Source of the DNA: CAZGOM01 sp964542875
GTDB lineage: Bacteria > Planctomycetota > Phycisphaerae > Phycisphaerales > Phycisphaeraceae
Length of the DNA: 64,000 nucleotides
NCBI GenBank assembly: GCA_964542875.1
Contig: CAZIWA010000011.1
Coordinates: 11,283-75,282 of the forward strand
Direction of reading: 5' to 3'
The notes under the pieces are model-generated. The model searched no databases, was not told where the DNA came from, and saw only the letters and a list, made by a program, of their open reading frames with translations. The translations under genes were made by a program, and so were the position numbers. Position 1 is the stretch's first letter. Every line of letters starts with the position of its first letter. Shown here piece after piece: positions 15,661-23,760 of the stretch.

Positions 15661-17288
15661 AAGGAGGGGGACAGAGTGGTGCGCAGGGCGTTTACCAGGC
15701 CGTCGATGCTGGCTTCGGGGGATTCCAGGTCGATGGTGAGGTTGAGTTTTTTGAGTTCGGCACTGGTGATGGGGCCGATGGAGGCGGTTTTGATGTGGGT
15801 GAGGAGGTCTTTTTCGTTGCCCAGGAGGGCGACGAGGTTCGCCGCGGTGGAGGCGCTGGTAAAGGTGACCCAGTGGATGGATTTTTCACGCAGGGCGGTT
15901 AGGACGTCCTCGGGCAGGGCGTCGGCGGGCTTGGTTTCGTAAGCGACCACCTCATGCACGTGCGCGCCCGCCTGGGCGAGCTGAAGCGGGAGGCCGGGGC
16001 GGGCAATATCGGCGCGGAACAAGAGGATGTCTTTGCCTTTGATGTCCTGTTTGGCGATGAGTTCACCGGCGAGGGATTCGGCCACCTGGCGGGTGGGGAT
16101 CAAGTCGGGCGTGATGCCCAGAAGCGTGCGGCAGGATTGTGCGGTCTGCTGGCCGACGCACGCGATTTTAGCGTTGGCCAGGTGCCGGGCGTCAAGGTTC
16201 AGGGCAAAGAGCCGATCGGCGAAGGCACTTACGCCGTTGGCGCTGGTGAAGACGATCCAGGCGAAGCGGGAAAGCTCCCGGATGGTGTGGTCGACTTCGT
16301 CCCAGGAATCAGGCGGTTGGATCTGGATGGTGGGGGCTTCCAAGACGTCAGCGCCTAGGGCGGTGAGCTTGGCTTTGAGGTCCGAGGCCTGCTGGCGGGT
16401 GCGGGTGACGAGCACGCGCAGGCCCAGAAGGGGGCGGTGGCGGGTGAAGAAGTCCAGGCCGGGAGCGTTAATGGCGGCGACGCGGCCGATGACGACCATG
16501 GCGGGGGGGCCGAGGCCGGATTTGGCGATGTCGGCTTCGGCGCCGGCGAGGGTGGTGCGGATGGAGCGCTGCCTGGTGGTGCTGCCCCATTGGATGACGG
16601 CGACGGGGGTGTCGCCGGGGAGGGCGTGGGAGATGAGGGTGGCGCTGATGGCGCCGATGCGGCCGACGCCCATGTAGAGGCAGGCGGTGCCGCCGACGGC
16701 GATCATGCGGGCCAGGGCGGCGTAGTCGATGTTGCTGGTGCCCTTGGTGGGGTCTTCGTGGCCGGTGACGAAGGTGAGGGTGGAGGCGTGGTCGCGGTGG
16801 GTGACGGGAATGCCTGCCGCCATGGGGCCGGCGATGCCGGAGGTGATGCCGGGGACGACTTCGCAGTCGACGCCGCGGGCGGCGAGGAACTCGACTTCTT
16901 CAGCGCCACGGCCAAAGAGGTAAGGGTCTCCGCCTTTGAGCCGGACGACGAATTTGCCGGAGAGGGCGAGGTCTGCGAGGAGTTGGTTGGTCTGGTCCTG
17001 AGTGAGCTTGTGTTCCTTGGCGCGTTTGCCGGCGTCGATCTTCTGGGCGTGGGGGGGGGCCTGGTCCAGAAGCGCGGGATTGGCCAGGGCGTCGTAGACG
17101 AGCACATCCGCCTGGCGGATGCATTCCAGGCCGCGGACGGTGATCCAGCCGGGTTCACCGGGGCCAGCACCGACGAGGATGACTTTAGGGGTCTTGGGTG
17201 AAATAGGAGGTGTCCTGGGGATGTCGGATGTTAGATGTATCAGATCAAGAGTGACGTTTCGGCTGCGCTTTGCTGCACTTTGAAACAT
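15651..17288 (-). CDS. cobA-hemD: Uroporphyrinogen-III C-methyltransferase / uroporphyrinogen-III synthase fusion
   Basis: Bifunctional tetrapyrrole enzyme of 545 residues. The N-terminal part (about 35-280) is a SUMT/CobA methyltransferase: VILVGAGPGEPGWIT, VVRLKGGDPYLFGRG, VVPGITSG, and PVTHRDHASTLTFVTGHE. The C-terminal part (about 290-540) is a HemD-type synthase (VLVTRTRQQASDL, IVFTSANGVSAF, TFTSASTAANL). Together they make uroporphyrinogen III and methylate it to precorrin-2 for siroheme or cobalamin. The first 34 residues are poorly conserved, but no later start codon is available. The stop codon is provided by a dispersed repeat. The start is 23 bp after the Fae-like gene stop, so the two may be co-transcribed. 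Confidence 0.9.
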   Translation of the reverse strand: MFQSAAKRSRNVTLDLIHLTSDIPRTPPISPKTPKVILVGAGPGEPGWITVRGLECIRQADVLVYDALANPALLDQAPPHAQKIDAGKRAKEHKLTQDQTNQLLADLALSGKFVVRLKGGDPYLFGRGAEEVEFLAARGVDCEVVPGITSGIAGPMAAGIPVTHRDHASTLTFVTGHEDPTKGTSNIDYAALARMIAVGGTACLYMGVGRIGAISATLISHALPGDTPVAVIQWGSTTRQRSIRTTLAGAEADIAKSGLGPPAMVVIGRVAAINAPGLDFFTRHRPLLGLRVLVTRTRQQASDLKAKLTALGADVLEAPTIQIQPPDSWDEVDHTIRELSRFAWIVFTSANGVSAFADRLFALNLDARHLANAKIACVGQQTAQSCRTLLGITPDLIPTRQVAESLAGELIAKQDIKGKDILLFRADIARPGLPLQLAQAGAHVHEVVAYETKPADALPEDVLTALREKSIHWVTFTSASTAANLVALLGNEKDLLTHIKTASIGPITSAELKKLNLTIDLESPEASIDGLVNALRTTLSPSFSL

Positions 17289-17311
17289 CTTACAACTGAC
17301 ATCACACGTTC

Positions 17312-17947
17312 TTAGAGTTGTTTGTTTTTGCCCAGCTCGTGGAAGTAGTGGGGTACTTTGCCCTGATTTTCAAGGAGCCACTCGATCTTGGGCTCGTTGT
17401 TCATGGCTTTTTTGATGGCCTTGGCGGTGGCTTCGCGGTGGACCTTGAAGAGGACGTCGTGGTCGAGGTCTTCGGCGTCGACGACGGAAGGGTCGAGCCA
17501 GACGGAGATGATGATGCCGATCTCGTAGACCTTGTCCATGGGGATGTCGCCGCTGCGGACGGCGTCGAGCACGCCGTTGGCGATGCCCGCCTGCACGCTG
17601 CCCATGAGGATGTTGGTGTACTTGTTGTTGTTGACGGTGACCTTGCTGACCATGAGGGTGGCGGGCTTCACCTGGACGTCGGAGTTGAGGATGGCCCAGA
17701 CTTTGGTGTGGCCTTTGACCTGGTTGCCGATGAGGTTGGCGATGGCGTGGCCGACGGGGCCGTCGAGCTCGCCGATGACGATTTCAGGTTCCGCAGCGGA
17801 CCAGGATTGGTCTGCTTCAACGAGCGCCTCGCCGGTGCGCATGCCGATGCGGGGGGAGGGGGGCAGGATTTTGACCTTGGCTTTTGCGGGGGCTTTGGTG
17901 GCGGGCTTGGATTTCGCGGCAGGTTTTTTGGTGGGTTTCTTGGCCAT
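17312..17947 (-). CDS. Formaldehyde-activating-enzyme (Fae) family protein
   Basis: Fae-family protein of 211 residues; genuine Fae condenses formaldehyde with tetrahydromethanopterin. The core (about 33-200) aligns with Fae through TGEALVEA, VIGELDGPVGHAIANL, KPATLMVSKVT and GIANGVLDAV. Two oddities are visible. First, residues 2-26 are a Lys/Ala/Pro-rich basic extension absent from classical Fae. Second, the segment that in Methylobacterium Fae carries catalytic His17 reads AAEPEIVIG, with Glu in the His position by my by-eye alignment. It may be one of the Fae paralogues (Fae2/Fae3 type) found in planctomycetes rather than a catalytic Fae. ATG start with AGGA 7 nt upstream. Confidence 0.85.
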   Translation of the reverse strand: MAKKPTKKPAAKSKPATKAPAKAKVKILPPSPRIGMRTGEALVEADQSWSAAEPEIVIGELDGPVGHAIANLIGNQVKGHTKVWAILNSDVQVKPATLMVSKVTVNNNKYTNILMGSVQAGIANGVLDAVRSGDIPMDKVYEIGIIISVWLDPSVVDAEDLDHDVLFKVHREATAKAIKKAMNNEPKIEWLLENQGKVPHYFHELGKNKQL

Positions 17948-17991
17948 GGAGATGTCCTGGGTTTTGTGTGATTGGGTGATTTTAGCAGAGG

Positions 17992-18345
17992 CGGATTTTT
18001 TGACCGGGATTTAGAGGATTGAAGAGGATTAAGAGGATCGGGGATGTCCTTGTTTGGACGCTGTTGGCGATTCATTTTCGACGCAGATTTACAGGATTTT
18101 CGAGAAGGTGCTTACAAAGAGGAGGACGCGCAAATACGTTCTTAAAAAAGCATGATGCACTGCAAAATGAGGAAAATGTTTGGTGCTCAAATTGAGCTTT
18201 ATTTGCTTCAAATGGCTCTTTTGGAAATGCCTCTTCCAAATCTTGTGAATCTTTGTCGAAAAAACCTATGCCAGCTGCTCCCGAAGTGGTAACGGCCTCA
18301 TTCTCTTAATCATCTTCAATCCTCTAAATCCCAGTCAAAAATCCG
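17992..18345. repeat. Fold-back (MITE-like) element
   Basis: A 405-bp gap without a gene. It holds a 354-bp imperfect palindrome. Outer arms are 17992-18038 and 18300-18345; each contains GGGATTTAGAGGATTGAAGA in opposite orientation, and the arms match at about 85-90 percent. Inner arms are 18075-18098 and 18239-18262 (TTTTCGAC then AGATT and ACA), matching at 20 of 24 bases. The arm spacings are symmetric (36 and 37 nt). The centre is AT-rich and has no convincing ORF. Such structures are typical of non-autonomous fold-back elements. Confidence 0.75.
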
Positions 18346-18352
18346 ATTTTCT

Positions 18353-19258
18353 TCAACGGACGATCTCAAACGTTTCCAGCCACTGCTTCGACTGGTGGCA
18401 GCGGATGCGCAGGGTTTTGGGGCCGAGGGTGTCGAAATCCAGGATGGCGGAGTGGCTGCCGGGGGTGCGGTCGGTTTCCAGGGCGGAGATGTTGAACTGG
18501 CGGAGGGTTTGGCCGGTGACGGGGTTGTCGCGCTGCCAGGGGTTTTCCTTGTTCCAGACGAGGTCGCCGATGTGGGCGTGGCCGTAGCAGTGGGTGAGGA
18601 GGTTTGGCGGCAGGGGGAGCATGGCGCCCTGGAGGCGTGAGGGGCGCTGGCCGCCTGGGTAGGCGTAGTGGGAGACGGTGATGGCGCGGCCGGGATAGGC
18701 GGCGATGGCGTCGCGGAGGGATTCAAATGCCGCGGAGGAGTGGGGGTGGTGGTTGGGGAAGGGGCCTTCGACATTGCCGTGAGAGGTCCACCAGTCGGGG
18801 CCTGCGTGGTCGCCCATGAAGACAACGAGGGTGCCGAAGATTTTGCGGGCGAAATAGAAGTCCGACAGGTTGGCCATGGTGTGCCAGTTGGGCGTGGATT
18901 GGGCGATTTCAAAGAGCGGGTATTTGGCGGTGCCGGCGCGGCGAAGGTCGTTTTCGTGATTGCCCATGACGTAGCAGATGGGGACGCCAAGCCGGGCGTT
19001 GTGTCGGAGCGTGGCTTGGGCGACGGCTTGGAGATCGGGCTCGGATTTGCCGCAAAGGGCGTCGCCCAGACAGAAGGCGGCGGAGAGTTTGAGATCCAGG
19101 GAGAGGATGTCGTCGACGGCGCCGGCGAGGACGCGGTCGGCAAGCTGAGGTTTGGAGAGTTGAAGATCAGAATGGACCCAGATGCGGCCTGTCTGGCCTG
19201 GGGCGAGTTTGGGGGCAAGCTCGGGGGCGCTAAGCAGGGCGGAAAGTTCTGGAGTCAT
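18353..19258 (-). CDS. Calcineurin-like metallophosphoesterase
   Basis: Predicted phosphoesterase of 301 residues, without a signal peptide. Metal motifs are HSDLQLSK (a D-x-Q in place of the usual D-x-H), LGDALCG, GNHEND, VSHYAYPGGQ and HCYGHAHIGD. The set is complete apart from the D-x-Q substitution. Substrate is unknown. It stands between a fold-back repeat and the DUF2330 gene, with no operon partner closer than 120 bp. Confidence 0.75.
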   Translation of the reverse strand: MTPELSALLSAPELAPKLAPGQTGRIWVHSDLQLSKPQLADRVLAGAVDDILSLDLKLSAAFCLGDALCGKSEPDLQAVAQATLRHNARLGVPICYVMGNHENDLRRAGTAKYPLFEIAQSTPNWHTMANLSDFYFARKIFGTLVVFMGDHAGPDWWTSHGNVEGPFPNHHPHSSAAFESLRDAIAAYPGRAITVSHYAYPGGQRPSRLQGAMLPLPPNLLTHCYGHAHIGDLVWNKENPWQRDNPVTGQTLRQFNISALETDRTPGSHSAILDFDTLGPKTLRIRCHQSKQWLETFEIVR

Positions 19259-19379
19259 GGAGTGATCTTAGGCGAAAGCAGGATTTAAGGGACAGTAAGG
19301 GACAGGTGGAGAGGGAGCCAGACGAAGAACTCTCCCACCCAACCCTCTCCCTGATGGAGCGGGGGCCGGAACGGAATTG

Positions 19380-20423
19380 TTATGCCGATTTGCGTCGTGA
19401 TTTTGCAATGAAGGGGATAAGGGCCAGCACGCCGACGAGGGCGAAGGTGGCGGTGTTAAAGCGCGAGACGTACCGGATTCGTGGTTCCGGGAGAACGATT
19501 TGCTGAGTTGCTTCCAGTGAGAAGTAGAGATCGGCTGAGGCCCGGGCGTAAAGCCAATTGTCGTTAAAGACGGTGAGCCAGGCGTTGTTCGGGATTGTGG
19601 TGTTTGGGAGGCCCAGGTGGTTAGTGATGGCCGCAAGGTTTGCGGGAGAGAGGCGATTGGCCCAGATGGTGCGGCCTTGCCATTGTTGTTGGGGAGTGAA
19701 CCCGCCTTGATAGCGCGCCTGGGCGATGAAGTAAATCTTGAGGATGCGCGGATAGACTTCCAATGCCTGCGCGGCGGGAGCGGAAGCAGGCTCGCGGTAA
19801 GGGAATAGCGGGCGGTCGGTTTGAAAGCTCATGCGAAGGGCGGATGCGGAGACGGATTTGATCTGGGCTTCGGAAGGGTTCTTGGCGACCTTCATGGCGG
19901 TGAACTTCCAGCCTGAGGCGATGTACGGCGCGGCCCAGGCTTCGACCTGCGGCGAGAAAGCGTAGCCGTGCTGCGCCAGCCAGGTTTTTAAAGCGGATGC
20001 GGAGTCGGCCTCAAGGATGACGGCGTCGAACCCGGCGACGCGTTTTTGGTCCAGGATGCGTACGTCATCAGGGACGGCGGATTCCGCTTTGGAGCAGCCG
20101 ATGGGGAAGTGCATCGGGGTTGGTTTTTCAATGATGGGGGGTGCAGTGAGCTGGTCCAGATAAGCAAATGCCTCGTTGCCGGATTCATTGAGCTGGGGTT
20201 GAGAGGGTGTGGGGACGATGAAGCCGAGGTCTTGGGATTCGCTTTTGAATGAGGCCTGACGGATGAAGTGCTGGGTTTTGGTTTCAGCGTTCCAGAGGAT
20301 GATCACGGTCTGGTCGGCGTTGATCGCGGGCTGAAGGCCGGGTGAGACGGCGCAGCAGGCGTATGCGGGAGAGGTGGAGAGAAACGTGAGAAGCAAGAGA
20401 AACAGGGGAATGCGGATTGTCAT
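19380..20423 (-). CDS. DUF2330-family exported protein
   Basis: A protein of 347 residues with a signal peptide (about 1-22, cleaved before CCAVSPG) and a C-terminal hydrophobic anchor (about 325-340: FALVGVLALIPFIA) followed by basic residues. The features VIILWNAETKTQHFIRQASF, DLGFIVPTPSQP and the late NNWLYAR..YF region are typical of DUF2330. The family has no assigned biochemical role. The orientation suggests a protein held on the outer face of the membrane by its C-terminus. Its upstream region faces the Fic gene. Confidence 0.75.
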   Translation of the reverse strand: MTIRIPLFLLLLTFLSTSPAYACCAVSPGLQPAINADQTVIILWNAETKTQHFIRQASFKSESQDLGFIVPTPSQPQLNESGNEAFAYLDQLTAPPIIEKPTPMHFPIGCSKAESAVPDDVRILDQKRVAGFDAVILEADSASALKTWLAQHGYAFSPQVEAWAAPYIASGWKFTAMKVAKNPSEAQIKSVSASALRMSFQTDRPLFPYREPASAPAAQALEVYPRILKIYFIAQARYQGGFTPQQQWQGRTIWANRLSPANLAAITNHLGLPNTTIPNNAWLTVFNDNWLYARASADLYFSLEATQQIVLPEPRIRYVSRFNTATFALVGVLALIPFIAKSRRKSA

Positions 20424-20523
20424 GGCGCCTCCAGAAGGCTTGGTTTCTGAAAGTGTGACGTTTGAAGGGTGGGGTTGTTTTAATTTGATCTAGAGAGCCT
20501 GGGCGTAATAAAAACTTCTCAAG

Positions 20524-20572
20524 AAATGGCTTTTGTAATAAAAAAAGTTGCAAAATGGCGTTTTGTAACAAA
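20524..20572. promoter_or_regulatory. Direct repeats upstream of the Fic gene (candidate operators)
   Basis: AAATGGC-TTTTGTAATAA (20524-20541) recurs as AAATGGCG-TTTTGTAACAA (20553-20571), ending 3 bp before the ATG. An inverted partial copy TGCCATTTTG lies at 20607-20616 inside the gene. The arrangement suggests a repressor-bound region over the translation start. Confidence 0.45.
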
Positions 20573-20574
20573 TA

Positions 20575-22134
20575 ATGTCAATCCGTAACGATTTTAGCGC
20601 GGAAGGTGCCATTTTGAACAAAATTGATGCATCAGTCGTACGTGCTGCCGGTTATGACGCGCTTATCAAGCGTTTTGACTTACGTGTGATTTCTCATTGG
20701 CATCATTCCGCAGTGAGCACCACGCGTAAGCAATACGAGCGTCACGAAGCGGGGAGCGTGTTTGAAGTTTACCCGGTGCACTACTGGCCAGGGGAGACTC
20801 TTGGCAATCACTTGGAATTTGCACTCAAGTACGACGGGATCAATCTTGGGATTTTAGCGTGCATTTTCGAAGCGATGAATATTGAAGAATTCGTTGACTA
20901 TCTCAAGTCACGTCCAACCGGGCAAAACGCGCGCAGGCTGTGGTTTTTGTACGAATGGATGACTCGAAAAGTTTTGGACTTGCCGGACCTGAAGCGGGGC
21001 AACTACATCAATATGCTTGATCCGGAAGTTCACTATGTGTCTGAGTATGTGGTGCAGGTAAAACGACAGCGGGTGTTGAATAATCTGCTTGGCGAAGACT
21101 CTTTTTGCCCAACTGCGCGGCGAACGGCGGCGCTTAAGGCGTTTGAAGAAAAGAAGCTCAACGTGATGTGCGGGCAACTGATTCAGCAGTATCCGCCTGA
21201 ACTGCTTAAACGCGCTCTGGCGTACAGCTATGTCAAGGAAACCAGATCTTCATTTGAGATCGAGCAGGAAGAGCCCGGACTCAACAAAGTGGAAAGTTTC
21301 GTCTCGCTTCTCCATGAAGCCCAAGCGGAGAATTTCCTGGCGGGTTGGCGCCTGGTGGAACTGCAAAACCAGATCGTTGAACCCAAATATAAAAACACGG
21401 GCTATCGAACATCCCAGGTTTATGTGGGCCAGAACATCCCCCCATACCATCAGAAAGTCCACTTTATCGGTGCGAAACCGGCGGATCTCCATGATCTGAT
21501 GGAAGGTCTAATCACATGTTATCTCAAGCATATCGAGGGGAACGCTCCCGAGTCGCCGGTTGTTTGCGCGGCAATTGCTTCCTACGGGATTGTGTTTCTG
21601 CATCCATTTGACGACGGCAACGGACGTGTCCATCGGTTTCTGATTCACAACATCTTGTCCCGTCTCGGGTTTACGCCGCAGGGGGCGATCTTTCCCGTAT
21701 CGGCGGCCATGCTAAAAAGGCTGGATGCGTATGACGCATCGCTTGAGGCCTTTTCCAAGCCGCTGATGAAAGTGACGGATTGGAGCCTTGACGACGAAGG
21801 CGAGCTGACGGTTCACAATGACACGAAGGTCTGGTACCGCTTCATGGATCTGACTACTCAGGCGGAGGCACTGTTTGGGTTTATTGAGCACACCCTTGAG
21901 CATGAATTAAAAGAAGGCTTTACGTTTCTCGTTCATTACGACAGAACGAGAAGAGCAATGAGCGAAGTGCTGGACATGCCCAACAGGAAAGCAGATCTTT
22001 TCATCAAGCTATGCCTTCAGAATAAAGGCAAGCTTTCACAGACCAAGCGTGAGAGTCAGTTTGCCGAGCTGACGGATGAAGAGGTGGCCAGGATGGAAGA
22101 AGCGGTGTGGATCGGGTACGAAATGAATGCTTAA
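20575..22134 (+). CDS. Fic-domain protein (AMP-transferase) with internal inhibitory helix
   Basis: Fic protein of 519 residues that probably transfers AMP to a target protein. The complete catalytic motif HPFDDGNGRVHR begins at His343. An upstream S-S-F-E-I-E segment (225-230) matches the autoinhibitory motif of class II Fic proteins, so activity is predicted to be self-restrained. Residues 1-170 precede it and are of unknown function; residues 440-519 may form a winged helix. Base composition is lower in GC than neighbouring genes and no Shine-Dalgarno sequence precedes the ATG, suggesting recent acquisition. No separate antitoxin gene is present. Confidence 0.88.
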   Translation: MSIRNDFSAEGAILNKIDASVVRAAGYDALIKRFDLRVISHWHHSAVSTTRKQYERHEAGSVFEVYPVHYWPGETLGNHLEFALKYDGINLGILACIFEAMNIEEFVDYLKSRPTGQNARRLWFLYEWMTRKVLDLPDLKRGNYINMLDPEVHYVSEYVVQVKRQRVLNNLLGEDSFCPTARRTAALKAFEEKKLNVMCGQLIQQYPPELLKRALAYSYVKETRSSFEIEQEEPGLNKVESFVSLLHEAQAENFLAGWRLVELQNQIVEPKYKNTGYRTSQVYVGQNIPPYHQKVHFIGAKPADLHDLMEGLITCYLKHIEGNAPESPVVCAAIASYGIVFLHPFDDGNGRVHRFLIHNILSRLGFTPQGAIFPVSAAMLKRLDAYDASLEAFSKPLMKVTDWSLDDEGELTVHNDTKVWYRFMDLTTQAEALFGFIEHTLEHELKEGFTFLVHYDRTRRAMSEVLDMPNRKADLFIKLCLQNKGKLSQTKRESQFAELTDEEVARMEEAVWIGYEMNA

Positions 22135-22154
22135 AGCGCTTTAGTTGCCGAAAT

Positions 22155-23117
22155 CTACTTGAGATTTTCGACGATAAGCGCGGTGTTGGCCTTCATGAGC
22201 CCGATGTAGGTGCCGGTGGGGGAGCCTTCGGGGCCGAGGGTGTCGGTGTTTAAGCCGAGGATGATTTTGACGCCGGCGTCTTTGGCGACGCGGGCCAGCA
22301 GGCGGTTGCTGGTGTGGCCGTGGCTGTGTGCGTGATTGGAGTGTGAGTGGCCGTGATCGTGGGAGCTTTCGCCGGCTTCGCCGAAGATGACGGGAACGTT
22401 GGACGCTTTGATTTCCTTGATGATCTCAGAGAGGCGCTTGGCGCTGGGTTCGGTTTCCTCGCTGGTGCTGAGGCCCTGGAGGCCGGGGAGCACCTGGAAG
22501 CCGTAACGGGCGGCGTAATAGCCCATGGCGTTGTGCGGGGTGAAGAGCTTGCGTTTGTCCTGAGGGATTTGGTCGACCTGGGTTTTGATCCAGGTGTCCA
22601 GACCGGTGAGGTCCTGAGTGAGGGCAGCGGCGTTGGCGTCGAAGGCTGCTTTGGCGGTGGGTTTGACCTGGGCGAGGGCAGCGGCGATTTTTTCCCCGGC
22701 CTGGGCGGCAAGGATGGGGTCTTGCCAGAAGTGGGGGTCTTGCTGGGTTTTGGGATCGACCAAGATTAAGAGGGTGGCTTTGGCACGGGCGTTTTTGGCA
22801 AGGCCGGTCATCCAGTCGTCAAAGCCGGAGCCGACCATGATGACGACGTCCGCAGTGGCCAGGAGCGAGGCGTCCTGCGGGGTGGGCTCGTACTGGTGGG
22901 CGTCTGCCCCGGCGCCGGCAATGATGGAAACCAGGCCGTCTGAGCCGACGACGCGGCGGGCGAGATCGCCGGGGATGGGGGTGCTGACGACGACGTGGAT
23001 GCCACCTGGCGGGAGATTGACGGTGCTGGAGCGCTTGCCTGGGCCGGCGCCAGTCATGGCCCAGGCGAAGCCCGCCAGGAGTGCCAGACCGAGGATGAGC
23101 GCGACGGCATAACGCAT
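22155..23117 (-). CDS. znuA: Zinc ABC transporter substrate-binding protein (ZnuA-like)
   Basis: Periplasmic metal-binding protein of 320 residues with an N-terminal hydrophobic signal segment (about 1-22) but no lipobox. Metal ligands expected in the family are visible: His in GADAHQYEPTP, His in FTPHNAMGYYA, and Asp in LGLNTDTLGPEG. The His-rich loop near residues 237-255 (HDHGHSHSNHAHSHGH) marks zinc specificity. ATG 23117 has GGAAGG 8 nt upstream. It is divergent from a Fur-family gene across a palindrome. The permease and ATPase genes (znuB, znuC) are not adjacent and must lie elsewhere. Confidence 0.9.
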   Translation of the reverse strand: MRYAVALILGLALLAGFAWAMTGAGPGKRSSTVNLPPGGIHVVVSTPIPGDLARRVVGSDGLVSIIAGAGADAHQYEPTPQDASLLATADVVIMVGSGFDDWMTGLAKNARAKATLLILVDPKTQQDPHFWQDPILAAQAGEKIAAALAQVKPTAKAAFDANAAALTQDLTGLDTWIKTQVDQIPQDKRKLFTPHNAMGYYAARYGFQVLPGLQGLSTSEETEPSAKRLSEIIKEIKASNVPVIFGEAGESSHDHGHSHSNHAHSHGHTSNRLLARVAKDAGVKIILGLNTDTLGPEGSPTGTYIGLMKANTALIVENLK

Positions 23118-23177
23118 CAAGGCAGCCTTCCAGCTTCGGACTTTACGGCAATCGCCGGTACGATAAGGGGCCCGGGT

Positions 23178-23203
23178 CCGGCTTTTGAAGTTTCAAGAGC
23201 CGG
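23178..23203. other. Inverted repeat in the znuA-zur intergenic region
   Basis: CCGGCTTTTGAA / TTCAAGAGCCGG, 12-bp arms with one mismatch and a 2-nt centre. It lies on the znuA side of the metal-regulator palindrome. It could be a second operator or an mRNA leader hairpin; I cannot tell which. Confidence 0.5.
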
Positions 23204-23211
23204 GAGAGTAA

Positions 23212-23227
23212 TGATAAGCATTTATCA
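23212..23227. promoter_or_regulatory. Zur/Fur-type operator
   Basis: Perfect palindrome TGATAAGCATTTATCA in an AT-rich setting, 22 bp before the regulator start and about 95 bp before znuA. Position and symmetry fit a Fur-superfamily box controlling both divergent genes. Confidence 0.75.
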
Positions 23228-23248
23228 ATAAGAATCAAGGAGCGGTCC

Positions 23249-23659
23249 GTGATCCGAAGCACCCGTCAACGTCAGGTGATCCGGGAGGTGTTTGAAAAGG
23301 CAGGCAGACCGTTGTTGCCTGGCGAGGTGCTTGAGGTTGGGAAGGGGACGCTTGCAAACCTCGGGATCGCGACGGTTTATCGGACGCTGGGCGACCTGAC
23401 GCGTGAAGGCTGGCTGCGCGAGGTGAACCTGCCTGGCGAGAACGCACGCTACGAGCGGGCGCTGCCCGTGCATCACCACTTTTTCCGGTGCACGAATTGT
23501 GAAAAAGTGTTTGAGCTGCCCGGCTGCGTGCCAGGGCTGGAGAAGATGCTGCCGGAAGGGTTTGTGATGTCCGGGCATGACATCACGATCTATGGGATGT
23601 GCATGGATTGCCGGTCGGGAAAAAAGGGTGTGAAGAAGGGTGTGGGGTCTAAGGTTTAG
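23249..23659 (+). CDS. zur: Fur-family metalloregulator, probably Zur
   Basis: Metal-dependent repressor of 136 residues. The winged helix spans about 1-80 (IATVYRTLGDLTREGWL). The dimer domain contains HHHFFRC, CTNC and CMDC; the two CxxC pairs form the structural zinc site common in Fur, Zur and PerR. Adjacency to znuA favours Zur. The GTG start at 23249 has AAGGAG 6 nt upstream. The last residues (KKGVKKGVGSKV) and the TAG stop lie in a dispersed repeat, so the tail was probably rewritten by repeat insertion. Confidence 0.85.
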   Translation: MIRSTRQRQVIREVFEKAGRPLLPGEVLEVGKGTLANLGIATVYRTLGDLTREGWLREVNLPGENARYERALPVHHHFFRCTNCEKVFELPGCVPGLEKMLPEGFVMSGHDITIYGMCMDCRSGKKGVKKGVGSKV

Positions 23660-23675
23660 GGTCTGGTCAGAGGGG
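23642..23675 (+). repeat. GGTCTGG/GGTCAGAGGG dispersed repeat, copy 2
   Basis: GTGGGGTCTAAGGTTTAGGG followed by TCTGGTCAGAGGGG. The zur stop codon (23657-23659) is inside it. Confidence 0.85.
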
Positions 23676-23704
23676 ACTAAGTAAAGATTTATTGGGAAAA
23701 AGGG

Positions 23705-23744
23705 TTGACGGGTGTCTGGCGGGGTGTATGGTATGTAATACATA
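23705..23744 (+). promoter_or_regulatory. padR promoter with overlapping operator
   Basis: TTGACG (23705-23710), 16-nt spacer, TATGGT (23727-23732), then the near-palindrome TATGTAATACATA (23732-23744). PadR proteins typically bind ATGT...ACAT sequences. This one overlaps the downstream edge of the -10, as expected for autorepression. Confidence 0.6.
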
Positions 23745-23760
23745 GTATAGGAGGCAGGCT

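Noticed and set aside
18316..19218. 300-codon Ser/Pro-rich frame on the - strand
   Set aside because: Overlaps the metallophosphoesterase in another frame. Only the other frame has metal-binding motifs.
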